Shown here: positions 8,672 through 17,749 of the stretch, one piece after another
How positions within the stretch are numbered: position 1 is the stretch's first letter
Layout: every line of letters begins with the position of its first letter
From: an uncultured Collinsella sp.
Lineage (GTDB): Bacteria; Actinomycetota; Coriobacteriia; Coriobacteriales; Coriobacteriaceae
Assembly (NCBI GenBank): GCA_937982065.1
Contig: CALJMO010000016.1
Coordinates: forward strand, 62,001 to 126,000
DNA: 64,000 nt
Direction: 5' to 3'
Notes under the pieces: generated by a model
Seen by the model: only the letters and a program-made list of their open reading frames with translations
Told to the model about the DNA's origin: nothing
Databases searched by the model: none
Made by a program: the position numbers and the translations under genes

Positions 8672-8698
8672 AGTGTAACACACCGTTGCCGCAGGCAA
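8672..8698 (-). promoter_or_regulatory. Probable rnpB promoter
   Basis: On the minus strand a -10-like TACACT (8677-8672) lies 8 bases before the predicted RNA 5' end, with TTGCCT (8698-8693) as a -35-like box and a 15-base spacer. Position fits; the spacer is short. The remaining stretch up to 8946 shows no gene or other structure that I can support. Confidence 0.45.
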
Positions 8699-8946
8699 TG
8701 GCACAACGCAAACGCTCGACACGATAAACCAAGAACCGCCATGCGCTACAATGGTCCTGTCGATGGGCAACGTCGTCAGTCGAGACGCGACCGCGCTCCA
8801 CACCCCTCCGTCTACTCGGTGTGTTCCCGCCTCCTCCCCGAGGCGGGATGTCGGCATTTTTCATGCACCGACAACCCAATAGCCTGTGGATGGCCCGGGC
8901 AGCATTGCGCACGGGTAGCATCGCGCGCCTCAGCAGCAAATGCAAA

Positions 8947-8977
8947 AAGGGACCCGTCCATTGCGGACGGGTCCCTT
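8947..8977 (-). terminator. rpsA terminator
   Basis: A perfect 13-base stem (8947-8959 with 8965-8977) and a 5-base loop are followed on the minus strand by TTTTTGC. It lies 25 bases after the rpsA stop codon. Confidence 0.9.
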
Positions 8978-9001
8978 AAAACAAGTGATCGTCAAACCGA
9001 T

Positions 9002-10168
9002 TTACTCGGCGTCGGTCTCCTCGTCCTTCTTCTCGGAAGGCAGCGGGGTAACCTCGATCTCGACACCCAGAGTCTCAGCAGCGGACTTCATGGACAGGGA
9101 GATACGACGACGGTCGAGGTCGATCTCCATGACCTTGACCTGAACCTTGTCGCCCACATGGGTGACCTGAGAAGGCTGATCGACGTGCTTGTTGGCCATC
9201 TCGGAGATGTGCACCAGGCCCTCGATGCCCTCGCCCAGGTCGACGAAAGCGCCGAACGGGACAAGCTTGGTCACAGTGCCCTCGACGATAGCGCCGACGG
9301 GGTACTTCTTGACCAGTGCGCGCCACGGATCCTCGGTGGTCTGCTTGAGACCCAGGGAGATGCGCTCGCGGTTGAGATCGACGTCGAGAACCTCGACCTC
9401 GACCTCCTGGCCGACCTTGACAACCTCGGAAGGATGGTTGACGTGGTTCCAGGAGAGCTCGGAGATGTGGATGAGGCCGTCGATACCGCCGAGGTCGACG
9501 AAGGCGCCGAAGTCGACGATGGAGGAAACGGTGCCCTGGAGACGCATACCAGACTTGAGCTTGGACAGGATCTCGGAGCGCTCGGCCTTACGGGACTCCT
9601 CGAGCACGACGCGACGGGAGAGGACGACGTTGTTGCGGTTGCGGTCCATCTCGATGACGCGGGCCTCGATGCGGGTGCCCATGTAGGAGGTGAGGTCCTT
9701 GACGCGACGGAGGTCGACGAGGGAAGCGGGCAGGAAGCCACGCAGGCCGATGTCGAGGATCAGGCCGCCCTTGACAACCTCGATAACCTCGCCCTCGACG
9801 TTCTCGCCGGAGTTGAACTTCTCCTCGATGCGGTTCCAAGCACGCTCGTACTCGGCACGCTTCTTGGACAGGACCAGACGACCGTCCTTGTCCTCCTTCT
9901 GGAGAACCAGAGCCTCGATGGGATCACCGAGTGCAACGATGTCTGCAGGGTTAGCGTCCTTGCGGATGGACAGCTCGCGGACCGGGATAACGCCCTCGGA
10001 CTTGAATCCGATGTCAACGAGCACCTCGTCATGCTCGATCTTAACGACAGTGCCGTTAACGAGATCGCCCTCATCAAAGTCGGTAATCGTACCGTCGATG
10101 AGGTTGTTCATCTCCTCCTCGTTGACATCGTCAAGAGAGAAAATGGACGAGTTCTGAATCTCACTCAA
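9002..10168 (-). CDS. rpsA: 30S ribosomal protein S1
   Basis: 388 residues with four S1 OB-fold repeats, each recognisable from a G-x-V...DFGAFVDLG...GL-[VI]-HISE pattern; the third and fourth are the most canonical. This four-repeat form is usual in Gram-positives, against six in E. coli. The C-terminus is short and acidic. The protein helps bind mRNA to the small subunit. The start codon is TTG at 10168: AAAGGGG lies seven bases upstream and no ATG or GTG lies in frame before the first domain. The gene is transcribed alone and ends in a strong terminator. Confidence 0.95.
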   Translation of the reverse strand: MSEIQNSSIFSLDDVNEEEMNNLIDGTITDFDEGDLVNGTVVKIEHDEVLVDIGFKSEGVIPVRELSIRKDANPADIVALGDPIEALVLQKEDKDGRLVLSKKRAEYERAWNRIEEKFNSGENVEGEVIEVVKGGLILDIGLRGFLPASLVDLRRVKDLTSYMGTRIEARVIEMDRNRNNVVLSRRVVLEESRKAERSEILSKLKSGMRLQGTVSSIVDFGAFVDLGGIDGLIHISELSWNHVNHPSEVVKVGQEVEVEVLDVDLNRERISLGLKQTTEDPWRALVKKYPVGAIVEGTVTKLVPFGAFVDLGEGIEGLVHISEMANKHVDQPSQVTHVGDKVQVKVMEIDLDRRRISLSMKSAAETLGVEIEVTPLPSEKKDEETDAE

Positions 10169-10483
10169 AGGTGGACCCCTTTCGAACTACGGGGCCCCGA
10201 TTGCTAGGACCTACAGAAGGGTGCGACAAGCACACAACGTTTAGGAACACTCGGGAGCCGACAGATACTAATGTGACGCTTATGCAATCACGTTCGTATA
10301 GGTTACGGGGAAATCATTTCGATTTCAAGCGTGAACTGCGATTTTTTACTCGTATGGAGACTTTTTCGCAATCTTGTGGACGACCGTCTCCATAAGTTGA
10401 CGATAGGCAGTTAGGCATACGGCTTTGCGGTAAAGTATCCGGAGCCAACGATTCTGGAACGATTTTTCGAGAAAGGTGCCCGC
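10169..10483. other. Divergent intergenic region between rpsA and HAD phosphatase gene
   Basis: This 315-base stretch carries no supported gene. It holds the leaders of the two divergent genes. An 8-base inverted repeat, ATGGAGAC (10354-10361) with GTCTCCAT (10386-10393), lies about 190 bases upstream of the rpsA start and could be part of an rpsA leader or a regulator site. A TTGACG at 10397 has no matching -10 at normal spacing. Base composition is more AT-rich than the neighbours. Confidence 0.4.
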
Positions 10484-11242
10484 GTGCTCAAAGCAGTCGT
10501 TTTCGATATGGACGAGACGCTTCTTAGCATCAACCTCAACGCGTTCATCCTTCGCTATTTTAAGGATGTCTCGTCGATGCTCGCGGATATCGGACGCCGC
10601 AGCCGCGGTGGCACGATGGCACGCCTCGGCACCATCCTGGTCGACCTCAATGCCAATCGCCGCAGCGGCACGGACAACCGCACAAATCTTGAGTTTTACC
10701 GCACCGAGGTCGAGCGCCGATGCGGCATCTGCCTCTCCGACCCCCTCATCTACGAGGCGTTTACCTACTACGACCGCGAAGTTCTTCCATACAAGAATGA
10801 CGAACTCATTAACGCCCACGCTATGCCGGGCGCGCACGCCGCGCTCCAGGCCGTACAGGACGCTGGACTGCGTTGTGCGCTCTTTACCAACCCCAGCTTT
10901 CCCCAGGGAGCTATCGAGTGCCGCATGGGTTGGGGCGACCTGGCCGACGCTCCCTTTGAGCTCGTCACGCACATGGGAAACACCACCCGCTGCAAGCCCG
11001 ATGCCACCTACTATCTAGAGCAGCTTCAGGTGATGGGGCTCGAGCCACACGAGGTCCTTATGGTGGGCAACGATCCCAAACGCGACTTCCCGTCCCCCGA
11101 TTGCGGCATCCAAACCGCCTTTGTGGGCCAAGGCAAGCCCAGCCGAGCCACCTGGCGCGGAACCATGGAAGACTTCGCCCACGACTTCAGCGCCGTAATC
11201 GAAGCCTTCTACGAGCACCAAGTAGCCCACGAACTGTCGTAG
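10484..11242 (+). CDS. HAD-superfamily hydrolase
   Basis: 252 residues. Motif I is FDMDETL with the nucleophile Asp8 and Asp10. A large alpha-helical cap (about residues 18-95) follows, as in subclass I enzymes. Motif II is FTNPS, motif III the lysine in CKPDATYY, and motif IV VGNDPKRD. Expected role: a cytosolic phosphatase for a small phosphorylated metabolite; the substrate is not apparent. The start is GTG 10484, preceded by GAAAGG. The gene is convergent with the cysteine desulfidase-family gene, with a structured repeat between them. Confidence 0.85.
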   Translation: MLKAVVFDMDETLLSINLNAFILRYFKDVSSMLADIGRRSRGGTMARLGTILVDLNANRRSGTDNRTNLEFYRTEVERRCGICLSDPLIYEAFTYYDREVLPYKNDELINAHAMPGAHAALQAVQDAGLRCALFTNPSFPQGAIECRMGWGDLADAPFELVTHMGNTTRCKPDATYYLEQLQVMGLEPHEVLMVGNDPKRDFPSPDCGIQTAFVGQGKPSRATWRGTMEDFAHDFSAVIEAFYEHQVAHELS

Positions 11243-11280
11243 GACCCCTCGCTCCAAACCAAATATCGCCGCAGGTTGAG

Positions 11281-11432
11281 CACAAGTCAGCGAAAATGCC
11301 CCTAAGCGAGCAATGTGCCTTGAAAGAGGAGGGCATAGGCCTTCTGGCCATGCCCGACGATTGAAAGGCAGATTGCCGCTTAGGGGCGTTTGCAGCGTCG
11401 ACTGGTTACGCGGTTTGGTAAAACCGCGTAAC
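11281..11432. repeat. Structured intergenic repeat (family C, copy 2)
   Basis: The left flank CACAAGTCAGCGA (11281-11293) is followed by a stem of about 22 pairs (11298-11321 with 11365-11387), an inner hairpin GGGCATAGGCC-TTCT-GGCCATGCCC (11331-11355), and the right flank GCAGCGTCGACTGGTT from 11392. A final perfect 12-bp hairpin (11405-11416 with 11421-11432) ends on the stop codon of the cysteine desulfidase-family gene. The right flank is 23 of 24 identical to that of copy 3 at 63133-63156, while stem sequences differ. Confidence 0.85.
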
Positions 11433-12751
11433 TAGCACACCTGGGTTTTGCCGATCATGATGTTGAGGATCTCGACGTCGGTGTCCTTCATGCCCACGCG
11501 GCCTACGTAGCCCATACTGGCGATCGTCTGCTCAACGGTATCTTGGATCAGGCCCTCGCCGGCGCGGAAGCCGCGGCCTTGCATGGCCATATCGTGGCCC
11601 AGAATCGCCGCATCGACGGCAGCCGAGATCTTGGCGGCACAGCTCGCCTTGGCGCCGTCGCACACGATGCCGCCCACGTTGCCAAGCGTATTCGAGACCG
11701 TCGCGCCAATCTGTTCGCGCGTGCCACCGCACAGCCAGGTAATCGCAGCGCCGGCGCCGCACGCAGCGCAAATAGCACCGCAAAACGCCGAGAGCGCACC
11801 AATATAGCTCTTGATATGCACGGCGATAAGATCGGACAGCATCACGGCGCGCACCAGGCGCTCGTGGTCGCAACGCAGGTACTCGGCATACTCCATGACG
11901 GGCAATGCGCAGGTAATGCCCTGATTGCCCGAGCCGCACACAATGGCGACCGGCAGCGCGCAACCGTTCATGCGGGCGTCGGACCCGGCGGCCGCACGGG
12001 CACGGGCGCGGCAGGCGACGTCATCGGCACGAGCACCCAGCAGCGTACGGCCCACCTCGGCGCCCCAAGCGTGCGCGAGGCCCTCAGCACTGATCGCGCC
12101 ATTCAGCTCAATCTGACGCTCAACGGCAGCGCGGGCGTCCTCAATGTCACCGTCCTCGATAAAGTCGATGATGGTCTTGATCGACATGGGCGTGTCGGCG
12201 TTATCTGCCGCACGCTCGGCCACCACGCGCTCGGCGCAGGCGGCGCACTCCCCCGCCGACTTACCGCATACCGGAATACCGTCGAGCGTATGGCACGTGA
12301 CATTAGTGTGGTGATCGGTAATCTCGACGACCGCGGTATGGCCCCCGGCCGTCGCAGTCACCTTGATGTAGAGGTTGGGCACACCCTCGACAAGCGACAC
12401 ATCGCAGTAGTCCGCATCGGCAAGCAGCTCGGCCACGCGGGCGCGGTCCGCGTCATCGACGCTCTCGAGCACCTCGAGCGCGCTCTTGGCGTCGCCGCCC
12501 ACGGCACCCAGCACGGCCGCGGCTTCAATACCATGCATTCCGCCCGAGTTGGGCACGGTCACGCTCTTGACGTTCTTGATGATGTTGCCCGAGCAGGCAA
12601 CATCCATATGATCGGGCTCGCAACCGAGCGTCTGGCTCGCCAGCGCCGCTGCATAGGCAACGGCAATGGGCTCGGTGCAGCCGAGTGCACAGACAAGTTC
12701 GCGGTTCAAAACATCGCAAAACGCGGCATCACGGATGGAATCGGTAGGCAT
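11432..12751 (-). CDS. UPF0597 / L-cysteine desulfidase-like protein (CyuA family)
   Basis: 439 residues, the usual length of the UPF0597 (YhaM/CyuA) family, related to serine dehydratase alpha subunits. The cysteine in GCTEPIAVAYA near residue 25 is conserved in the family. Further cysteines cluster near residue 280 (CGSGNQGITC) and near residues 325-345 (FCGAICAACG and TWLCGG); some probably ligate an iron-sulfur cluster. Family role: anaerobic degradation of L-cysteine to pyruvate, ammonia and sulfide. AGGAG lies just upstream of ATG 12751. No cysteine transporter or regulator adjoins it here. The called activity is by family; a serine substrate is possible. Confidence 0.82.
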   Translation of the reverse strand: MPTDSIRDAAFCDVLNRELVCALGCTEPIAVAYAAALASQTLGCEPDHMDVACSGNIIKNVKSVTVPNSGGMHGIEAAAVLGAVGGDAKSALEVLESVDDADRARVAELLADADYCDVSLVEGVPNLYIKVTATAGGHTAVVEITDHHTNVTCHTLDGIPVCGKSAGECAACAERVVAERAADNADTPMSIKTIIDFIEDGDIEDARAAVERQIELNGAISAEGLAHAWGAEVGRTLLGARADDVACRARARAAAGSDARMNGCALPVAIVCGSGNQGITCALPVMEYAEYLRCDHERLVRAVMLSDLIAVHIKSYIGALSAFCGAICAACGAGAAITWLCGGTREQIGATVSNTLGNVGGIVCDGAKASCAAKISAAVDAAILGHDMAMQGRGFRAGEGLIQDTVEQTIASMGYVGRVGMKDTDVEILNIMIGKTQVC

Positions 12752-13022
12752 ATGTATCTCCTGCTTGCATAACGGGCGGGGCTCTCAAAAAAGTTACCTC
12801 CTTTATTTGATAACAATGCATCAAAAACCGCAACCATGGTTCCGGCAGACGGCGCTCAAGCGCAAACTGACGACATTCATTCACGAGAAGCAAGTCTCGT
12901 TGCCCGCTAAAGCGTTTGACCAAAAAACGCTCGAGCGTTTACGCAAAAGTCGCGCTATTATGCAGTCGAACGCGGTAAACACCTTTAGCATTTGCGCCGC
13001 ACAGACCAGAGAGGAACCATCC

Positions 13023-13490
13023 ATGAAGATCGGTATCGGTAACGACCACGCCGCCGTCGAGCTCAAGAACATCATTTCCGAGCACCTGAAGGAGCGCGGC
13101 TGCGAGGTCGTGAACTTTGGCACCGACACCTCCGAGAGCTTTGACTACCCTATCGCCGGCTACAAGGTGGGTAAGGCCGTTGCCAACGACGACGTCGACC
13201 TGGGCATCCTCATCTGTGGCACCGGCGTCGGGATCAGCCTGGCTGCCAACAAGGTCGAGGGCGTACGCGCCGTTGTGTGCTCCGAGCCCTTCAGCGCCAA
13301 ACTCTCCCGCATGCACAACAATACCAACGTGCTCGCCTTTGGCGCCCGCGTCGTGGGCTCCGAACTCGCCAAGATGATTGTCGACGAGTGGCTCGACGCC
13401 GAGTTTGAGGGTGGTCGTCACGAGCGTCGCGTTAACCTCCTCAACGAGATCGATCACACGCGCGGCCTTAAGATCGTCGACGAAGCCTAA
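13023..13490 (+). CDS. rpiB: Ribose-5-phosphate isomerase B
   Basis: 155 residues of the RpiB/LacAB family. The N-terminus MKIGIGNDHAA carries the conserved Asp-His pair; ICGTGVGISLAANK holds the catalytic cysteine and phosphate loop. HNNTNVLAFGARVVG is the usual downstream signature. Reaction: ribose 5-phosphate to and from ribulose 5-phosphate in the cytosol. The open frame extends back to 12666, but homology starts at ATG 13023, which is preceded by GAGAGGA. Galactose-6-phosphate isomerase is unlikely because no lac or tag genes are present. The gene is followed by its own terminator. Confidence 0.92.
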   Translation: MKIGIGNDHAAVELKNIISEHLKERGCEVVNFGTDTSESFDYPIAGYKVGKAVANDDVDLGILICGTGVGISLAANKVEGVRAVVCSEPFSAKLSRMHNNTNVLAFGARVVGSELAKMIVDEWLDAEFEGGRHERRVNLLNEIDHTRGLKIVDEA

Positions 13491-13517
13491 ACTATTCAGT
13501 GCCACAAGCTAACAGCA

Positions 13518-13552
13518 GGGGCCCGCTCGGAACGCATGTCCGAGCGGGCCCC
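13518..13552 (+). terminator. rpiB terminator
   Basis: A perfect 14-base stem (13518-13531 with 13539-13552) is followed by TTCATAGATTTT. It lies 28 bases after the rpiB stop. Confidence 0.85.
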
Positions 13553-13573
13553 TTCATAGATTTTGAAATAAAA

Positions 13574-13603
13574 GGGCGCCGCGGATGGAGCTCCGCGGCG
13601 CCC
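13574..13603 (-). terminator. ndk terminator
   Basis: A perfect 12-base stem (13574-13585 with 13592-13603) is followed on the minus strand by TTTTATTTC. It lies 39 bases downstream of the ndk stop and back to back with the rpiB terminator. Confidence 0.85.
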
Positions 13604-13641
13604 AAGCCACACGCTAACAGCTTTAAGGAGTCAAAGCTGGT

Positions 13642-14046
13642 TTAGCCAAAGAAGCGCTTGATCTCAATCTCGGCGTTCTCCAAACAGTCGGAGCCGTGGA
13701 TCACGTTGGCGTTGACATCGACGGCAAGGTCGCCGCGGATGGTACCAGGAGCAGCGTCAAGCGGGTTGGTAGCGCCCATGAGGGTGCGCATCTTAGCAAC
13801 AGCGGAGAGACCGGAAACGACCATCTTGACGACCGGACCGCTCGTCATAAAGTCGCAGAGACCGCCAAAGAAGGGCTTGTCGGCCAGATGGGCGTAGTGC
13901 TCCTCGACGGTAGCGCGCTCGAGCGTGGTCATCTCCATGCGCTCGATGACAAGACCGCTGCGCTCAATGCGAGCAACAATCTCGCCGATTTTGCGATCGC
14001 GCACGGCGTCGGGCTTAATCATGATGAAGGTCTTCTCGATAGCCAT
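13642..14046 (-). CDS. ndk: Nucleoside diphosphate kinase
   Basis: 134 residues, normal for bacterial Ndk. The N-terminus reads KTFIMIKPDAVRDRKIGEI, and the phospho-accepting histidine lies in NVIHGSDCLENAEIEI. Reaction: transfer of the terminal phosphate between nucleoside di- and triphosphates through a phosphohistidine. GAAAGG precedes ATG 14046. The gene is monocistronic, with its own terminator. Confidence 0.96.
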   Translation of the reverse strand: MAIEKTFIMIKPDAVRDRKIGEIVARIERSGLVIERMEMTTLERATVEEHYAHLADKPFFGGLCDFMTSGPVVKMVVSGLSAVAKMRTLMGATNPLDAAPGTIRGDLAVDVNANVIHGSDCLENAEIEIKRFFG

Positions 14047-14431
14047 AAAAGTAGCCTTTCAAGTAGGTTCGCGCGTGCCCAAGTCCCATTCCGGCACCCG
14101 CCTGGACTGCATCGTAACAGAGTTTTAGCTGCAGTTAAACAAAAAGCTGTTTATTGAAACGTTGCAATTTATTAAAGCGCTCCATATGTGTCACTTCTGT
14201 TTCGAAGCCCGATTAGAGTACCATCCGACCGCCCATCAACCGCATCGAACAGAGCAGGCGGTCGGTTGCCGCCCGCGAACGTAACCCCTTCACAACCTGC
14301 CCAAAGGTCCTACAGAAGTTCTCGACAAGCCCCTCCCCCATAGCAACAAAATACGGGCGCCCACATCAGCAGGCGCCCGTAAAGTGAAAACGATTTATCA
14401 ATAAATGGCCAAAACGGCTTCAGCCAAATCC
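14047..14431. other. Intergenic region between argH and ndk
   Basis: A 385-base region with no supported gene. It holds the argH terminator (14353-14380) and an AT-rich stretch at about 14120-14180, presumably with the ndk promoter; no -35/-10 pair is convincing. No repeat family from elsewhere in the window is recognisable here. Confidence 0.5.
14353..14380 (-). terminator. argH terminator
   Basis: A 9-base perfect stem (14353-14361 with 14372-14380) and a 10-base loop are followed on the minus strand by ATTTTGTTG, about 50 bases after the argH stop. Confidence 0.8.
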
Positions 14432-15862
14432 CTACTTTACCCCGTGGCCCATCTCGACGACCTTAGTCAGTGACCCAAACACACCCTCGTCAGCCACGAG
14501 CTGTGCCTCGGCGCGATCAAGCTGCACGGCAACGGCGGCAGGGGCGGTGCCGCCCTCGGTCGTGCGCGCGGCGACAATCGACGGGATGTCGAGCGCCTCG
14601 GTAATGTCGCGCTCAAAGAGCGGGCTTGCCTCATGGAACACCTCAAACGGCAGGTCCTCAAGATTGCAGCCGCGCTTCTCACACATCAGAACCAGATGCC
14701 CCACCACGGCATGAGCCTCGCGGAACGGCAGACCACGCTTGGCTAGGTAATCGGCAACATCGGTGGCGGCAAGGTGACCCACGCCGCACTCGCGCGCCAT
14801 GGCATCCTCGTTGACGGCCCAAGTCGAAATCATACCGGCCATAACGGACAGGCACTGCATGAGCGTATGGGCGGTATCGAGCGCGCCCTCCTTGTCCTCC
14901 TGCAAATCCTTGTTATAAGCAAGCGGCAAGCCCTTCATGGTTACCAGCAGCTGCACCAGGTTGCCGTACACGCGACCGCTCTTGCCGCGAATAAGCTCGG
15001 CAAAGTCGGGATTCTTCTTCTGCGGCATGATAGACGAGCCGGTGGAGTAGGAGTCTGAAAGCGTGATAAAGCCAAATTCGGAGCTCGACCACAGCACGAT
15101 CTCCTCGGAAAGACGCGACAGGTGCATCGCCATGACGGATCCGGCGTAATGCAGATCGAGCAGGAAATCACGGTCGGAAACCGCATCGAGCGAGTTGGGA
15201 ATCACGCCCGCAAAGCCAAGTTCGGCAGCCGTCATCTGGCGATCGAGCGGATAGCTCGTACCGGCAAGCGCGGCAGCACCCAGCGGGCAGTTGTCGGCGG
15301 CATCAAAGGCGGCCTTCAGGCGCGTAAAGTCGCGCGCGAACATCCAGGAATACGCCAGCAGATGATGCGAGAGCAGCACGGGCTGAGCGTGCTGCATATG
15401 CGTGTAGCCCGGCAGAATCACCTTGTCGTACTTCTTAGCCGCATCCACCAGCACATGGCGCAGCTCAAGATTGGCCTCCATGAGCTCCTTGGCCAGCGCC
15501 TTGACGCCCAGGCGCGTATCGGTCGCCACCTGGTCGTTGCGCGAACGGCCGGTATGCAAGCGCTTACCGGCCTCGCCGATGCGGCGCGTCAACTCGCTCT
15601 CGATGGACATATGAATGTCTTCATCGTTGATGTCGAAGGTGAAGTTGCCGGCATCGATATCCTGTTCGATTCCGGTCAGGCCCTTGGCAATCGCCTGCTC
15701 GTCCTCGGCACTGATGATGCCTTGGGCGGCCAGCATCTTGGCATGTGCCTTAGAGCCGGCGATATCCTGCTTATAGAGATGTTTGTCGACCGGCAGCGAC
15801 GCGCCAAACTCCTGCGTAACCTCGGCCACGCCCGCCTCAAAACGACCGCCCCAAAGAGCCAT
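14432..15862 (-). CDS. argH: Argininosuccinate lyase
   Basis: 476 residues, in the normal range for ArgH. The fumarase/aspartase superfamily signature is GSSIMPQKKNPD, with HTGRSRNDQVATD and the catalytic-loop TYPL region upstream. Reaction: argininosuccinate to arginine plus fumarate, the last step of arginine synthesis. The start at 15862 gives MALWGGRF, the usual ArgH N-terminus, with AGGGGA eight bases upstream; the frame is open back to 15937 but that part is not conserved. The gene lies downstream of argG on the same strand, separated by a terminator and a small ORF. Confidence 0.95.
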   Translation of the reverse strand: MALWGGRFEAGVAEVTQEFGASLPVDKHLYKQDIAGSKAHAKMLAAQGIISAEDEQAIAKGLTGIEQDIDAGNFTFDINDEDIHMSIESELTRRIGEAGKRLHTGRSRNDQVATDTRLGVKALAKELMEANLELRHVLVDAAKKYDKVILPGYTHMQHAQPVLLSHHLLAYSWMFARDFTRLKAAFDAADNCPLGAAALAGTSYPLDRQMTAAELGFAGVIPNSLDAVSDRDFLLDLHYAGSVMAMHLSRLSEEIVLWSSSEFGFITLSDSYSTGSSIMPQKKNPDFAELIRGKSGRVYGNLVQLLVTMKGLPLAYNKDLQEDKEGALDTAHTLMQCLSVMAGMISTWAVNEDAMARECGVGHLAATDVADYLAKRGLPFREAHAVVGHLVLMCEKRGCNLEDLPFEVFHEASPLFERDITEALDIPSIVAARTTEGGTAPAAVAVQLDRAEAQLVADEGVFGSLTKVVEMGHGVK

Positions 15863-15980
15863 GGGATCGTCCCCTTTCATCAAATACCAAACGAAGCGCC
15901 CAAAGCAATGTGCCCTGTCGCTAAAGCGATTTACCAACCGCTAGTTTTGCACATTCCCCACTGCATGCGGGGCCATGCAG

Positions 15981-16151
15981 CTAATTTGCAAAGAAGTGAC
16001 GCACCATGCACTTGGCACCCAACGTCTCCCTCCGGATGTTGCCCTGCGAACCGTCAATCCAAGCCTTCAGGCTCATAGGGACGTCCTCGACCTTTGCAGC
16101 ATCGAGCTCGGGCGCGAGGGCAAGTAAAGCATGCGCGATGACATTGAACAT
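15981..16151 (-). CDS. Small unannotated ORF between argG and argH (56 residues)
   Basis: A 56-codon ORF with a good ribosome site (GAGGAG, about 8 bases before ATG 16151). The product begins MFNVIAHALLALAPELDAAK and is soluble-looking, with two short amphipathic stretches and one cysteine (C48). Its codons favour G or C in third position, as in real genes here. It follows the argG terminator and ends 119 bases before argH, so it may be co-transcribed with argH. I do not recognise the family. It could be a small protein or a translated leader of argH. Confidence 0.5.
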   Translation of the reverse strand: MFNVIAHALLALAPELDAAKVEDVPMSLKAWIDGSQGNIRRETLGAKCMVRHFFAN

Positions 16152-16201
16152 ATTGGATACTCCTCATATATATAGGCGCAAGGCCGACAAATTGATAGAA
16201 A

Positions 16202-16231
16202 GAGCCCCGCCGGACAACCCCGGCGGGGCTC
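16202..16231 (-). terminator. argG terminator
   Basis: A perfect 12-base stem (16202-16213 with 16220-16231) is followed on the minus strand by TTTCTATC. It lies between argG and the small ORF. Confidence 0.85.
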
Positions 16232-16386
16232 GGACTCAGCCGCAAGCGCGGCGTCATATATGCGGGCGGAACGTAGGGGCCACCGATGTTAAGAAGTGTC
16301 AGCAAGCATAACGAAAGGTAGGGACCCCGTGCGCCCGTTTTGTATCACGCGGATGGGCCGCGCGGATACCAAGGGAAGGAAAAGCC

Positions 16387-17613
16387 TTAGGCCTGGGCGG
16401 CGGCAGAGCTGGGGCCCTGGACCTTTGCCCACGTCTTGAGCGACAGCGTATCGATCTCGATAAAGCCGGCGCTGGCCTTCTCGTCAAACGTGGTGTCGCG
16501 GTCGTAGGTAGCCAGACCGTAGTCGTAGAGGCTGAAGGGGCTCTTGCGGCCGACGACATGGCAGTTGCCCTTAAAGAACTTCAGACGGACGGTGCCGGTC
16601 ACGAACTTCTGGGTGTCGGCCATAAAGGCGTCGAGCGCGTTCTTGAGCGGGCTGTACCACTGACCGTTATACACGGCGGTGGCCCAATCCTGCTCGAGCT
16701 TGATCTTGGTCTTGAGCAAGTCGCCCTCGACGCAGATGTCCTCGAGTGCCTTGTGGGCGGTGATGAGCGTCAGGGCTCCGGGAACCTCATAGCATTCGCG
16801 GCTCTTGAGGCCCACCAGACGATCCTCAACCAGGTCGAGACGGCCAAAGCCGTTGTCGCCCGAAATCTTGTTGAGGGCGATGACGATCTCGGAAAGCTTC
16901 ATCTTCTTGCCGTCGACGGCGACGGGCTTGCCGGCCTCAAACTCAATCTCGGTATACGTCGGGGTGTCGGGCGTGTCCTCGGGATTCTTGGTCATAACCC
17001 AGGCGTCGTCGAGAGGCTCGTTCCAGGGATCCTCCAGGTGGCCGCACTCAATAGCACGACCCCACAGGTTGTCGTCGATGGAATAGGGGTTGTCGTTGGC
17101 ACCCTCGGGAACCGGCACGTTGTGGGCGTGGGCATAGGCGACCTCGTCGGGACGGCACTTCAGATCCCACTCGCGAACCGGGGCGATAACCTTGAGCTCG
17201 GGGTCGAGGGCCTTGACGGCAGCCTCAAAACGAACCTGGTCGTTACCCTTGCCGGTGCAGCCGTGGGCGACGTAGGTCGCGCCAAACTCGTAAGCGACCT
17301 CGACAAGCTTCTTGGCGAGCAGCGGGCGAGACAGGGCGGAAAGCAGCGGATACTTGTTCTCGTACATGGAGTTTGCTGCGATGGCTTTGGTCAGGAACTC
17401 ATCGGAGAACTCGTCGCGCAGGTCGAGCACCTGGCAATCGAGAACGCCCAGGTCGAGCGCCTTCTGCTTCTTGGCATCCAGTCCGGTCTCCTCCTGGCCC
17501 ACGTTGCCGCAGACACAAACGACATCGAGATTCTTCTCGTCCTGGAGCCACTTGACACATACGGATGTATCAAGACCACCGGAATATGCGAGAACGACTT
17601 TTTCCTTGCTCAT
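16387..17613 (-). CDS. argG: Argininosuccinate synthase
   Basis: 408 residues, standard for ArgG. The ATP-binding PP-loop AYSGGLDTSV lies at the N-terminus, and YVAHGCTGKGNDQVRFE is the second family signature. Reaction: citrulline + aspartate + ATP to argininosuccinate. The start at 17613 is preceded by AAAGGA; the frame is open back to 17664 without support. With argH it gives the last two steps of arginine synthesis; earlier arg genes are not in the window. I could not identify a convincing ARG box upstream. Confidence 0.96.
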   Translation of the reverse strand: MSKEKVVLAYSGGLDTSVCVKWLQDEKNLDVVCVCGNVGQEETGLDAKKQKALDLGVLDCQVLDLRDEFSDEFLTKAIAANSMYENKYPLLSALSRPLLAKKLVEVAYEFGATYVAHGCTGKGNDQVRFEAAVKALDPELKVIAPVREWDLKCRPDEVAYAHAHNVPVPEGANDNPYSIDDNLWGRAIECGHLEDPWNEPLDDAWVMTKNPEDTPDTPTYTEIEFEAGKPVAVDGKKMKLSEIVIALNKISGDNGFGRLDLVEDRLVGLKSRECYEVPGALTLITAHKALEDICVEGDLLKTKIKLEQDWATAVYNGQWYSPLKNALDAFMADTQKFVTGTVRLKFFKGNCHVVGRKSPFSLYDYGLATYDRDTTFDEKASAGFIEIDTLSLKTWAKVQGPSSAAAQA

Positions 17614-17749
17614 GGCTGTTTCCTTTCGCCCTTGGTAGCTAGTTAGAACATCGGTCAGTTGCAAGTCATTTCAAGGTCATATACCGTGCAATATCAGGTT
17701 AAATAGCAAAAATCAGCACATACATGCCCTAGAAACATGCAGCAATGTC

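Noticed and set aside
8741..10207. A 488-codon open frame antisense to rpsA
   Set aside because: Leu/Asp/Val-repetitive product complementary to the S1 repeats; a shadow.
14114..14142. ndk promoter TTGTTT with TACGAT
   Set aside because: The spacing is 20 bases and the hexamers are weak.
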